From Arthrobacter sp. zg-Y1110 (GTDB taxonomy: Bacteria > Actinomycetota > Actinomycetes > Actinomycetales > Micrococcaceae): a stretch of 64,000 nucleotides of DNA. The DNA lies in assembly GCF_025244865.1 (NCBI RefSeq), contig NZ_CP104272.1, positions 1,488,001-1,552,000 of the forward strand. The letters run 5' to 3'. Each line of letters opens with the position of its first letter. Positions within the stretch are counted from its first letter, which is position 1. The position numbers and the translations under genes were made by a program. The notes below the pieces were generated by a model. That model had not been told where the DNA came from, did not search any database, and saw nothing but the letters and a program-made list of their open reading frames with translations. Positions 26,384-34,624 of the stretch are shown piece after piece.

Positions 26384-27789
26384 TCGGGGGTGCCTCCCGT
26401 GCTGTAGCCGGTGATCCCGGCCGTGGATTCGATCACCGGGGCCATCTTCTTGGACAGGGCTTCGTAGAACATGGAGAGCGGGAATTCGTCGTCGAGCACC
26501 TGGTCGGTAAGGCCGCGCGGCGGTCCGTCCAGCGGCAGGGCCTGCGGGCCGCGGGCCCAGACCGAGGCCGGGTTCGGCGTCAGTGTTCCTGCCACCAGAT
26601 CGTACGCCGCCAGCCAGTGCGCCGTCTTGGGCCGGTCGATGGAACGCCAGTAGAGTTCCTCGATTTCGGCACCGAGCCGGACGACGACGTCGGCCGCTTC
26701 CTCCCAGTCGATGCTGAGCTTTCCGTCGGTCCAGTGGAGTACGTGGTTCTGGTGCATCCAGGCGAAGAGCAGCTGGCCGCCGAGGCCGTCGTAGTTGCGC
26801 ACCCGGCTGCCGGTGATCGCGAAGCGGAAGATGCGGTCGAAGATCACTGCGTACTGCACCAGCCGGGCGTGCCGGCGGGTTTCCTCGGGGGCGTCCTCGT
26901 TGCGCTGGATCTTCACGGCTTCGCGGAACGCGGTGAGGTCGCAGCGCAGTTCCTCCAGGGAGTAGAGGAAGTAGGGCATGCGCTGCTTGATCATGAACGG
27001 ATCGAACGGCAGGTCCCCGCGCATGTGCGTGCGGTCGTGGATGAGGTCCCACGTGATGAAGGTTTCCTCGGTGAGCTGCTGGTTGTTCAACAGTTCGGCG
27101 GCCTCGGCCGGCAGCTGCAGGGAGGTGATGTCCGCGGCGGCGGCCAGGACCTTGCGGAAGCGGGCGGCCTCGCGGTCGGCGAAGATGGCGCCCCAGGTGA
27201 AGGCGGGGGTTTCGCGCACGGCCACGGTTTCCGGGAAGAGCACGGCGGAGTTGGTGTCGTAGCCCGGGGTGAAGTCCAGGAAGCGGATGGGGACGAAGAG
27301 CCCGTTCGAGTACTCGCCGGCCTCGAGCTCGGCGACAAACTCAGGCCAGATGACCTCGATCAGCACGGCTTCCACGAGGCGGTTGGTGCTGCCGTTCTGG
27401 GTGTACATGGGGAAGACCACCAGATGGGACAGTCCGTTCACGCGGTCCCGCTGCGGGGCGAAGGCCATCAGTGAATCCAGGAAATCCGGTTCCTTGTCCA
27501 GTCCGCCGTCCACCCAGCGCTCAAAGTCTTCCACCACCAGGCGCAGGTACCCGGCGTCGTGCGGGAAGGCCGGCGCCAGGGCCGTGACGGCAGCGGCAAT
27601 GGTTCCGATCAGTTCGACTGCCTGTCCGTGGTGTTCCGGATCCACGGAACCGTTCTTGTTCTGCAGGGGCTGCAGGGCCGTGGCCGCCGCCTTCAGCGCC
27701 TTCCAGGCTTCGGATTCCTCGGGCCGGACGTCGGAGGTAACGGCGGCGAAAACCGGGCGGGAGAGTGAGGGGAAAACTGGGGAGGACAT
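26380..27789 (-). CDS. DUF6421 family protein
   Basis: A 469-residue soluble protein that I recognise as the actinobacterial DUF6421 family of unknown function. Conserved-looking stretches are HLVVFPMYTQNGSTNR, RFLDFTPGYDTNSAV, WDLIHDRTHMRGDLPFDPF and WMHQNHVLHWTDGKL. The several His/Asp/Glu-rich motifs (HDRTHMRGD) suggest a metal enzyme, which is inference. It overlaps the SDR gene by four bases, and that tight coupling is the best clue to its role. Confidence 0.85.
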   Translation of the reverse strand: MSSPVFPSLSRPVFAAVTSDVRPEESEAWKALKAAATALQPLQNKNGSVDPEHHGQAVELIGTIAAAVTALAPAFPHDAGYLRLVVEDFERWVDGGLDKEPDFLDSLMAFAPQRDRVNGLSHLVVFPMYTQNGSTNRLVEAVLIEVIWPEFVAELEAGEYSNGLFVPIRFLDFTPGYDTNSAVLFPETVAVRETPAFTWGAIFADREAARFRKVLAAAADITSLQLPAEAAELLNNQQLTEETFITWDLIHDRTHMRGDLPFDPFMIKQRMPYFLYSLEELRCDLTAFREAVKIQRNEDAPEETRRHARLVQYAVIFDRIFRFAITGSRVRNYDGLGGQLLFAWMHQNHVLHWTDGKLSIDWEEAADVVVRLGAEIEELYWRSIDRPKTAHWLAAYDLVAGTLTPNPASVWARGPQALPLDGPPRGLTDQVLDDEFPLSMFYEALSKKMAPVIESTAGITGYSTGGTPE

Positions 27790-27917
27790 GGTGCAGTGCC
27801 TTCCGGGAAGGGCCTTCCCGTGAGACCGGGGGCGGCAGGTGGAGTAGTTGCGGCCAGCATACTCACAAATTCCTAACGCTTACCTGAAAGCACCGGATAA
27901 ATTAGCAATCCTTATGC

Positions 27918-28394
27918 TCAACGAGATGTGGCGGGGGTCACTCCGATGGTCTCGCTTGGGTCCGACGGCGAATGGCCGCCTTCTCGCCGGGGTTCGTTCT
28001 CGATGGGCATCTCGGGGATGGCGCTGTCCATGCGCTCGGGTGTCCAGTACTCCAGCGCCTCGGCAGCCTCGCCGGGTTCGGCGGTCCGGGAGACAGACAG
28101 CGCGCAGGGGTCGGGGTCAGTCGGCGTTGCCTCGGGGGCAGCCTTGTCCGGCGGGGTCGGCTGTTCCGGGACAGACTGGCCCGCAGGCACGGGATCTATG
28201 GCGTCCACCGGTCCAGCCGGCGCTGCGTCCGCGCCGCTCGGGCACTCGATCTGCGGGCCAGGGAGGACCGCCGGTGCGGGTTCGATGCTCCGGGTCTGCT
28301 CAGCCGGCGCCGAGCCCGCGCCGCCCCCGCATCCAGTGGTTAGCAGTGCGGCAGCCAGGAGTACCCAGCATGCCGCTATCCCTTTACGCATCAT
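27918..28394 (-). CDS. Lipoprotein with protease-propeptide-like motif
   Basis: A 158-residue exported lipoprotein. The N-terminal signal ends with the lipobox LLTTGC, then a long Pro/Ala-rich linker with many Asp and Glu. Near the C-terminus lies LEYWTPERMDSAIPEMP. That YWTPERM pattern usually precedes the catalytic domain in secreted actinobacterial trypsin-like proteases. No protease domain follows here; the protein ends about 35 residues later. It may be a truncated remnant or a stand-alone propeptide-like inhibitor. Family knowledge of the motif is from memory. Confidence 0.7.
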   Translation of the reverse strand: MMRKGIAACWVLLAAALLTTGCGGGAGSAPAEQTRSIEPAPAVLPGPQIECPSGADAAPAGPVDAIDPVPAGQSVPEQPTPPDKAAPEATPTDPDPCALSVSRTAEPGEAAEALEYWTPERMDSAIPEMPIENEPRREGGHSPSDPSETIGVTPATSR

Positions 28395-28476
28395 TCGGGC
28401 AGGCTAGCGCAGTTGGGCAGCCAACGGTGCGGAATGCGGAATCAGTTCGGTTTCTTTTGTGGACGCGGCCTGTCCT

Positions 28477-28495
28477 TCACCTGCTGTACAGGTGA
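28477..28495. terminator. Short inverted repeat after prfC
   Basis: TCACCTG and CAGGTGA arms around five bases, eight bases beyond the prfC stop on the minus strand. No T-run follows, so termination here is only possible. Confidence 0.35.
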
Positions 28496-28502
28496 CTGAT
28501 GC

Positions 28503-30134
28503 CTAGTAGCCGCGGCTGCTGTTGGGCGATTCGGTTCCGATGACCGTCAGGGACACCTCCGGGTGGTTCTTTTCCACCCGGCGCAGCGCCCAGACATCGT
28601 TGAAAACGGCCACGTAGGCGCCGTCGGTGCGTACCAGGACCTCGGCCCCATGCACGTTGGACAGGATTTCCACGGCGTCCACGGTGGTCAGCCGGGCCAG
28701 CGAGTAGGAGAGCTGCTCGTAGCGCATGGGCGCATTGAAGTCCTGCGTCATGCGGTCCTCGACCACTTCGAACTGCATCGGGCCGACTGCTGCCAGGACA
28801 GGTGCCTGATCGCCGCGCCGGTCCGAGCGCAGCACCTGGATGATGCCCTCGTGCTCGAGCTGGTCGATGCCGCGCCGGAACTGCTTGTACCGGCTGGGGT
28901 CCTGGGACCGGGCCACGCGGAAGTGTTCGGGGGAGAAGAACGGAATGGGCGGGTATTCCACCGGTTCCTCGACGTAGAGGCTGTCGCCCACCCGCAGGGC
29001 GGAAGCGTTGACCAGCCCGACGACGTCGCCCGGGTAGGCCTGGTCAATCACTTCGCGTTCGCGGCCGAACAGGTGCTGGGCGTACTTGGTGGCGAAGGTT
29101 TTGCCGGTGTTGGAGTGTGTGACCACCATGCCGCGTTCGAAGATGCCGGAGCAGACACGGATGAATGCCACGTGGTCGCGGTGGGCCTTGTTCATGCCGG
29201 CCTGCACCTTGAACACGAAGCCGGAGAACGGCGCCTCGACGGGGCGGAGCCCGCCGTCCTTGTCCTCGCGGGCGGAGGCCGACGGCGCGAGATCCACCAG
29301 GGCGTCCAGGATCTGCTTGACGCCGAAGTTCAGGGCTGCCGAGGAGAAGAGGATGGGGGTGGCCTTGGCGTCCAGGAACTTGTTGCGGTCGAACTCGCGG
29401 CCGTCGATGACCAGCTCGGCTTCGTCCAGCGAATCGGTCCAGGCGTCGCCTTCGCGGGCCAGGGCGTCTTCGGGGCTGAAGTGTTCTTCCTTCGCCAGCG
29501 AGGCGCCGGAGTTCTGCCGTTCGAAGTGGACGTATTCGTCCTTCTGCAGGTCCCAGACGCCGCGGAAATCGCCGGCGATGCCCACGGCCCAGGTCAGCGG
29601 CATCGGCTCGAGGCCGGTGCGTTCGGTGATCTCGTCCATCAGGGCCAGCGGATCCAGGCCGGGCCGGTCCCACTTGTTGATCACGGTGATGATGGGCAGG
29701 TTCCGGGCACGGCAGACCTCGAAGAGCTTCATGGTCTGGGTTTCCAGGCCCTTGGCGGCGTCCACCAGCATCACGGCGCAGTCCACCGCGGCGAGGACGC
29801 GGTAGGTGTCCTCGGAGAAGTCGGCGTGGCCGGGCGTGTCCAGCAGGTTGATCACGGTGTCGCGGTAGGCGAACTGCAGGGCCGTGGAGCTGATGGAGAT
29901 GCCGCGGTCCTTTTCCATCTGCATCCAGTCGGAGACCGTTTCGCGGCGGTTTTCCTTGCCGTTGGTGGCACCGGCCGTGCCGATCACCCGGGCGTGCAGG
30001 GCCAGCGCTTCGGTAAGCGTGGACTTACCGGCGTCGGGGTGCGAGATCACGGCAAAGGTACGCCGGCGGGCGGACTCCTTGACGATCTCTTTGGTGGCGG
30101 TGGCGCTGACGGGGGTGGAAACCTGTTGGGACAC
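28503..30134 (-). CDS. prfC: Peptide chain release factor 3 (RF3)
   Basis: A 543-residue translational GTPase that removes RF1/RF2 from the ribosome. The G-domain shows G1 ISHPDAGKSTLTE, G2 region MEKDRGISISS, G3 LLDTPGHADFSEDT and G4 NKWDRPG. Domains II and III follow in RF3 order with EFVxxRL-like conserved blocks (RDHVAFIRVCSG, QFEVVEDRM). The length matches E. coli RF3 (about 529). The start is the GTG at 30134, with CGGA close upstream. It stands alone and converges on nothing. Confidence 0.95.
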   Translation of the reverse strand: MSQQVSTPVSATATKEIVKESARRRTFAVISHPDAGKSTLTEALALHARVIGTAGATNGKENRRETVSDWMQMEKDRGISISSTALQFAYRDTVINLLDTPGHADFSEDTYRVLAAVDCAVMLVDAAKGLETQTMKLFEVCRARNLPIITVINKWDRPGLDPLALMDEITERTGLEPMPLTWAVGIAGDFRGVWDLQKDEYVHFERQNSGASLAKEEHFSPEDALAREGDAWTDSLDEAELVIDGREFDRNKFLDAKATPILFSSAALNFGVKQILDALVDLAPSASAREDKDGGLRPVEAPFSGFVFKVQAGMNKAHRDHVAFIRVCSGIFERGMVVTHSNTGKTFATKYAQHLFGREREVIDQAYPGDVVGLVNASALRVGDSLYVEEPVEYPPIPFFSPEHFRVARSQDPSRYKQFRRGIDQLEHEGIIQVLRSDRRGDQAPVLAAVGPMQFEVVEDRMTQDFNAPMRYEQLSYSLARLTTVDAVEILSNVHGAEVLVRTDGAYVAVFNDVWALRRVEKNHPEVSLTVIGTESPNSSRGY

Positions 30135-30221
30135 TCCGCTGCTTTCAGACTCTGGTGGGTGGGACTGCCGGCGGGGGAACTGCTTACTGCCGGGCAGTCG
30201 GCTGCTCAGAACACAGCTTTT

Positions 30222-31505
30222 TCATTCTACCCGCCCTGTGTCGGGCACCCGGACGGGTGTGTCGGTGCCGCCGTCGTCGCCGTCACCCGCGTTGCCGGCC
30301 GGGTGTGCGTGCCGGGAGAGCAGGGGCACTCCCGCAAGCAGGCACACGGCGGCCATGGCCGTCACCAGCACCTGGTAGGGCAGGATCCCGATGAGTACCG
30401 CCGCAAGCATCGAGGCCCCCACCTGGGGAAGGTTGGTCATTACCTGCGTTACGGCCGCGGTCCGGCCCTGCATGCCCGGCGGTGTTTCTTCCTGCCGCAG
30501 CGTGACAAAGGCGATGATCATCCAGGAAGCGCCCGTGCCCACCGCCGCGACGCCGGCCATCACCAGGGGCAGGAAGGCAAGCGCGGTGGTCAGTACGCCG
30601 CCGGCAAGCAGGGCGACGCCGAAGACCATGCAGCGACGGATCCCGAAACGCCGGATCACCAGGCTTGCCGTGAGCCCGCCCAGAACCGCCATGACTCCCT
30701 GCGCGCCCAACAGCACGCTGAGGAACTCCGGCGGCTTCCCCAGGCCCTGCTCCACCGTCGCGAAGACCGTCACGTTGAGGATTCCGGTGGCTCCCATGGC
30801 GATGCCCAGGGTCAGCAGGGCGCGGCCGAGCAGGCGGTGCCGTGCCATGGAACGGACCCCCGCCGTCGTGCTCTGCCAGAACGTCTCACCGGCATCCCGG
30901 ACGGTGACCGTTTCGGCCAGTTTCAAGGTGGCCAGGATCAGCGCGGCCACAAGGAAGCAGGCGCTGGCGAGCAGTACAACGGTGTGCATTCCCCAGAGGG
31001 CGAGCATTCCGGCTCCTGCCAGCGGCGAGACGATGCGCAGGCCCTGGTCAATGCTGCTCAGGATGCCGTTTGCCGGGGCGAGGAGGCGGGTGTCCAGCAG
31101 GTCGCGGAGCAGTCCGGATTGGGCGGCTGCAGTGATGTAGGAGGAAATGGCGTAAACGAAGATGACGGCATAGACCAGCCACACGGTGTCGACGCCGCGG
31201 ACAGCCAGGAGGGCCAGGACGACGACGCCGGCGCCCAGGTTGTTGATGATGAGCAGCGGTCGACGCCGGTAGCGGTCTGCCAGCCGGCCGGTGAAGGGTG
31301 CCAGCAGGGCCGGGAGGCCGAGGGCCGCGAAGACGAGGCCTGCGGCGGCGTCGCTGCCGGTGAGCTGCTTCACCCAGATGGCGGCGGTCAGGAACAGCAC
31401 CGAGTCGCCGAAGTTGGAGAACACCCAGGCGAACGCCAGTCTTCGGAAGCCGGGAACGCGCAGGACGTCGCGGTTGGTTCCCACTGCCGGCGGCGTCGTT
31501 GTCAT
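30222..31505 (-). CDS. MFS transporter (ArsR-coupled)
   Basis: A 427-residue major-facilitator protein with about twelve transmembrane segments. The start VPGFRRLAFAWVFSNFGDSV and the loop GRLADRYRRRPLL are typical of the MFS_3/enterobactin-exporter-like branch. The tail is polar and acidic (GDGDDGG). Its ATG overlaps the stop of the upstream ArsR-type regulator (ATGA), so expression is coupled and probably self-regulated by that protein. The substrate is unknown. Confidence 0.88.
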   Translation of the reverse strand: MTTTPPAVGTNRDVLRVPGFRRLAFAWVFSNFGDSVLFLTAAIWVKQLTGSDAAAGLVFAALGLPALLAPFTGRLADRYRRRPLLIINNLGAGVVVLALLAVRGVDTVWLVYAVIFVYAISSYITAAAQSGLLRDLLDTRLLAPANGILSSIDQGLRIVSPLAGAGMLALWGMHTVVLLASACFLVAALILATLKLAETVTVRDAGETFWQSTTAGVRSMARHRLLGRALLTLGIAMGATGILNVTVFATVEQGLGKPPEFLSVLLGAQGVMAVLGGLTASLVIRRFGIRRCMVFGVALLAGGVLTTALAFLPLVMAGVAAVGTGASWMIIAFVTLRQEETPPGMQGRTAAVTQVMTNLPQVGASMLAAVLIGILPYQVLVTAMAAVCLLAGVPLLSRHAHPAGNAGDGDDGGTDTPVRVPDTGRVE

Positions 31506-32128
31506 TCCGGCCCCGGATCAACATTGAGGACGGAGAACAGGCGGACCGGGACCGCTCCTTCGGGGCGTTGGACCGGGTTCTCCCAGCGGCCTTCGAAGCG
31601 TCGGGCCAGCTGCCACAGGTCTTCGCGCAGCTGCAGGATTTCTTCGTGGGTGGCGTAGGTGCGGGCCTCGTGCACCGTGGACACCTCGAGGTCCTCCGGG
31701 GGAAGTGCGGGGGAGCGGCGGAGCCAGGACTGGATGCGTGCCAGCTGGCGGTCCACCTCTATGGCGGCCACGGCGGAAACCGCGTGCACGGAGCCGGGCG
31801 CCTCCGGATCGATGACGTGCGAGCGGTGGAGTGCAACCGTCTTCCACGGCTTTTCCCGCCCTGCCTGCTGGACCTGTTCGATGAAGCCGTGCCTGGCCAG
31901 GATGCGCAGGTGGTAGGAGCAGCTGGCTACGGATTCGCCGATGGCTGCGGCGCACTGAGTTGCCGTGGCCGTCCCGGCGTCGTCCAAGTGGCCGAGCAGT
32001 TCCAGTCGGACCGGATGCGCCAGGGCCCGGATCTGCACCGGATCGGCGAACACTTGCTCGCCGGGCGCTCCGGGGGTTGCCGCGTGCTGTCGAGGGCCGG
32101 GTTCGGCCGGGTCCGGGGTCTGGGTCAT
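31502..32128 (-). CDS. ArsR-family winged-helix regulator
   Basis: A 208-residue DNA-binding protein. The winged helix-turn-helix lies at about residues 28-100: QIRALAHPVRLELLGHLDD, the recognition helix VASCSYHLRILARHGFIE and a wing ending WKTVALH. No paired metal-binding cysteines are seen, so metal sensing is unlikely. The C-terminal half is helical and probably dimerises or binds a ligand. It precedes and overlaps the MFS gene, a common regulator-pump pair. The G-rich repeat block begins about 45 bases upstream of its start. Confidence 0.88.
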   Translation of the reverse strand: MTQTPDPAEPGPRQHAATPGAPGEQVFADPVQIRALAHPVRLELLGHLDDAGTATATQCAAAIGESVASCSYHLRILARHGFIEQVQQAGREKPWKTVALHRSHVIDPEAPGSVHAVSAVAAIEVDRQLARIQSWLRRSPALPPEDLEVSTVHEARTYATHEEILQLREDLWQLARRFEGRWENPVQRPEGAVPVRLFSVLNVDPGPE

Positions 32129-32175
32129 GGGTTGAGGCTAGGTGCTAAAGGAGTCTTTAGCAAGGGTTCTTTAGG

Positions 32176-32457
32176 TTGGGGTGTGGGGTTGCTGGTGTGC
32201 GGGGATGGCGTGGATGGTGCTGGGGTCGCGGGGGTCGGGCTGGGGTTGCGGGGCGGGGTGGGGAGGGTGCTGGTGCTGGTGTGCGGGGATGGAGTGGACC
32301 GGTGCTGGGGCTGGGGTCGCGGGGCCGGGGTTGCGGGGCGGGGTGGGGAGGGTGCTGGTGCTGGTGTGCGGGGATGGCGTGGACCCGGTGCTGGGGCTGG
32401 GGTCGCGGGGCCGGGGTTGCGGGGCGGGGGTGGGTGGCGTGGATGGTGCGGGGCTGG
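32176..32457 (+). repeat. G-rich tandem repeats (about 85-bp unit)
   Basis: The marker TGGTGTGCGGGGATGG recurs at 32193, 32277 and 32362 (84-85 bp apart) and once more at 32598. Units contain runs such as GGGGTTGCGGGGCGGGG followed by TGGGGAGGG, so the plus strand could form G-quadruplexes. No coding pattern is credible here; several overlapping frames are open only because of base composition. Confidence 0.8.
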
Positions 32458-32464
32458 TGCTGAA

Positions 32465-32564
32465 TCCCTGCGATATGTCGCAATCCCTGCGGTTTGTCGC
32501 GATCCCTACGCCGCGCGGCGCAGGGATTGTCACAAAGTGAAGGGGTCTGGACAAACCGGAGGGA
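32465..32564. repeat. 19-bp iteron hairpin element, locus 1 copy A
   Basis: Two 19-bp units of the form TCCCTGCGGTTTGTCGCGA (32465-32483, 32484-32502) lead to TCCCTACG, the GC core CCGCGCGG (32511-32518) and CGCAGGGA. Two inverted 19-bp units ending AAGGGG or GAGGGA follow (32527-32545, 32546-32564). The whole can fold as one long hairpin. The same plan is found at 32641 and, with diverged sequence, at 49867. Confidence 0.85.
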
Positions 32565-32640
32565 CTCGGGCCGCGGGGCCAGGGTGGGTGCTGGTGCTGG
32601 TGTGCGGGGATGGCGTGGATGGTGCGGGGCCGGTGCTGAA

Positions 32641-32759
32641 TCCCTGCGTTATGTCGCAATCCCTGCGGTTTGTCGCGATCCCTACGGTTTGTCGCGATCC
32701 CTACGCCGCGCGGCGCAGGGATTGTCACAAAGTGAAGGGATCTGGACAAACCGGAGGGA
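32641..32759. repeat. 19-bp iteron hairpin element, locus 1 copy B
   Basis: A near-identical duplicate of copy A, 176 bp downstream, with one extra left iteron. Left units are at 32641, 32660 and 32679, then TCCCTACG, core CCGCGCGG (32706-32713) and CGCAGGGA, then right units at 32722 and 32741. Copy number of the 19-bp unit therefore differs between the two copies by exactly one unit. Confidence 0.85.
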
Positions 32760-33087
32760 CTCGGGCCGGGAATCTGGACAAAGCGCAGGGACATGGACAA
32801 AGCGCAGGGATTCGGAGTGGGGGACGTGGACAAGCCGCAGGAATCCGGACAAACCGGAGGGACTCGGGCCGGGAATCCGGACTAACCGAAGGGATCCGGA
32901 CAAAGCCAGGGATTCGGAGTGGGGACGTGGACTAACCGAAGGGATCCGGACGAAGTCAGGGATTCGGAGTGGGGGACGTGGACTAACCGAAGGGATCCGG
33001 ACGAAGTCAGGGATTCGGAGTGGGACAAACCGAAGGGATCCGGACGAAGTCAGGGATTCGGAGTGGACAAGCCGAAGGGATCCGGAG
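32760..33087 (+). repeat. Degenerate direct array derived from the right-arm iteron
   Basis: The motif GGACAAACCGNAGGGA and variants (GGACTAACCGAAGGGA, GGACGAAGTCAGGGA, GGACAAAGCGCAGGGA) recur about fourteen times in one orientation. From 32814 on they form higher-order units of about 50 bp with the spacer TTCGGAGTGGGGGACG. With the G-rich block and the hairpins this fills the whole 1.1-kb gene-free interval before the thiolase; I see no gene in it. Confidence 0.8.
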
Positions 33088-33268
33088 GGCGGAGCGACAC
33101 GCACGGACCGGCACGACGGCACGGCCGGACACATACCGCCGGTCTGGTTACCGGCGCGCCGGAATCGCTTATTGTGGTGCACGGCACATGCCTTGCGCAT
33201 CGCGTGCCGCCCCGGGTCCCGAAGACTTGGCGACCAACCTGCCTTACAACGACGAAAGGCCCTCGACC

Positions 33269-34435
33269 ATGGCTGAAGCGTTCATTATTGACGCCGTCCG
33301 CACTCCCGTCGGCAAGCGCAACGGGGGGTTGAGTAAAATCCACCCTGCCGACCTCGCCGCGCACGTGATTGCCGAAACGGTTCGGCGCACGGGGATCGAC
33401 TCCGAAGAGTATGACGAGGTCATCCTCGGCGCCATCGACCAGGTGGGACCGCAGGCCATGGATATTGCCCGCACCTCCTGGCTCGCGGCGGGCCTGTCCG
33501 AACGTGTCCCCGGCACCACCGTGGAGCGCCAGTGCGGCTCAGGCCAGCAGGCCGTGTCCTATGCGGCGCAGGCCGTCATGAGCGGCACCAGCGATCTGGT
33601 GATCGCCGGCGGCGTGCAGAGCATGTCCTCCGTCCCGTTGTCCTTCGCCAACTCAGCGGCCAAGGAGCTGGGCTTCCCGAATCCGTTCGCCGGTTCCGTG
33701 GGATGGGAAAAGCGCTACGGGAACCAGCAGATCTCACAGTTCATCGGTGCGGAAATGATGGTGAAGCAGTGGGGGCTGAGCCGTGAGGAGATGGAGGACT
33801 TCGCCGTCGAATCCCACATCCGCGCCATCGCCGCGCAGGCCGAGGGACGCTTTGACCGGGAAATCCTCGCCATGAACGGGGTCACCGCAGACGAGGGTCC
33901 CCGCGATCCCGACCGCGCGAAGATCGCCACCCTGGCTCCGCTGGCCGAGGGCGGGCACCTCACTGCAGCCACCTCATCGCAGATTTCCGACGCCGCCGCC
34001 GTCCTGCTGCTTGCCTCCGAGGATGCCGTGCGCCGTTACGGCCTGAAACCGCGGGCCCGCATCCACTCCATCTCCGCCCGCGGGGATGACCCGGTCATGA
34101 TGCTCAGCGCCCCCATCGAAGCAACCCGCCATGCATTGAAGCGCACGGGGATGAGCATCGAGGACATGGACCTGCTGGAAATCAACGAGGCCTTCGCCTC
34201 CGTGGTGCTGGCCTGGCAGCGTGAGCTCGGCGTGGATATGGACAAGGTCAACGTCAACGGCGGCGGCATCGCCCTGGGCCACCCGATCGGCGCCACCGGT
34301 GCGCGGATCATGACCACCCTGCTGCATGAACTCGAACGCACGGGCGGCCGCTACGGACTGCAGACCATGTGCGAGGGCGGCGGCCAGGCGAACGTCACCA
34401 TCATCGAGCGGCTGGACGAGGGCTTCCGGCTGTAG
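33269..34435 (+). CDS. Acetyl-CoA acetyltransferase (thiolase II type)
   Basis: A 388-residue thiolase. The nucleophilic Cys is in VERQCGSGQQAV (about residue 90), then NEAFAS, the catalytic His in GGGIALGHPIGATGARI and the second Cys in TMCEGGGQANVTIIE. It condenses or cleaves acetoacetyl-CoA or 3-ketoacyl-CoA. It is a second thiolase besides FadA at 2759-4000. The ATG at 33269 follows GAAAGG; the frame is open far upstream through the repeats but that part is not coding. A strong GC hairpin follows the stop. Confidence 0.92.
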   Translation: MAEAFIIDAVRTPVGKRNGGLSKIHPADLAAHVIAETVRRTGIDSEEYDEVILGAIDQVGPQAMDIARTSWLAAGLSERVPGTTVERQCGSGQQAVSYAAQAVMSGTSDLVIAGGVQSMSSVPLSFANSAAKELGFPNPFAGSVGWEKRYGNQQISQFIGAEMMVKQWGLSREEMEDFAVESHIRAIAAQAEGRFDREILAMNGVTADEGPRDPDRAKIATLAPLAEGGHLTAATSSQISDAAAVLLLASEDAVRRYGLKPRARIHSISARGDDPVMMLSAPIEATRHALKRTGMSIEDMDLLEINEAFASVVLAWQRELGVDMDKVNVNGGGIALGHPIGATGARIMTTLLHELERTGGRYGLQTMCEGGGQANVTIIERLDEGFRL

Positions 34436-34445
34436 GCGGTGCGGG

Positions 34446-34496
34446 ACGGGGCGGCACGCGCGGGTCGGCTACCACTGGGCCGGCCCGCCCCGTTTG
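34446..34496 (+). terminator. GC-rich hairpin after the thiolase
   Basis: ACGGGGCG (34446-34453) pairs with CGCCCCGT (34486-34493), with an inner GGGTCGGC/GCCGGCCC-type stem, then TTTG. It lies ten bases past the thiolase stop. Confidence 0.65.
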
Positions 34497-34522
34497 ACAC
34501 GTGACAGCGCTCACATCAGACT
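34494..34522 (+). promoter_or_regulatory. Candidate promoter of the NTF2-NCS1-cyclase operon
   Basis: TTGACA (34494-34499), a 17-base spacer and CAGACT (34517-34522). The -35 is a perfect consensus hexamer; the -10 is partial. Transcription would start about 100 bases before the first gene, just upstream of the inverted repeat at 34541. Confidence 0.45.
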
Positions 34523-34540
34523 GGAGCAAGTTTTCTAATA

Positions 34541-34566
34541 CGCACCACTTGTTTCCAAGGTGTGCG
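34541..34566. promoter_or_regulatory. Imperfect palindromic operator in the leader of the NTF2-NCS1-cyclase operon
   Basis: CGCACCACTTG-TTTC-CAAGGTGTGCG: nine of eleven arm positions are complementary. It lies between the candidate promoter and the first start codon, a position where a bound repressor would block transcription. The regulator is unknown and is not encoded nearby. Confidence 0.5.
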
Positions 34567-34624
34567 TTTCGAAGAAACACTCCATCCGCTCACGCTGTGC
34601 GCAGCCCGTTCCGAAAGGCTGGCC

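Noticed and set aside
28563..31658. A 1031-codon plus-strand open frame
   Set aside because: It lies antisense to prfC and the MFS gene, both with full family motifs. Its His/Gln/Gly-rich translation is the usual shadow of high-GC codon use.
32465..33087. CRISPR array
   Set aside because: Repeats are contiguous 19-mers or about 50-mers without unique spacers of constant size, they occur in both orientations around a palindrome, and no cas gene is present.
33020..33268. N-terminal extension of the acetyl-CoA acetyltransferase
   Set aside because: The frame is open only through the degenerate repeat array; a ribosome site and the family-typical MAEAFIIDAVRTPVG start are at 33269.
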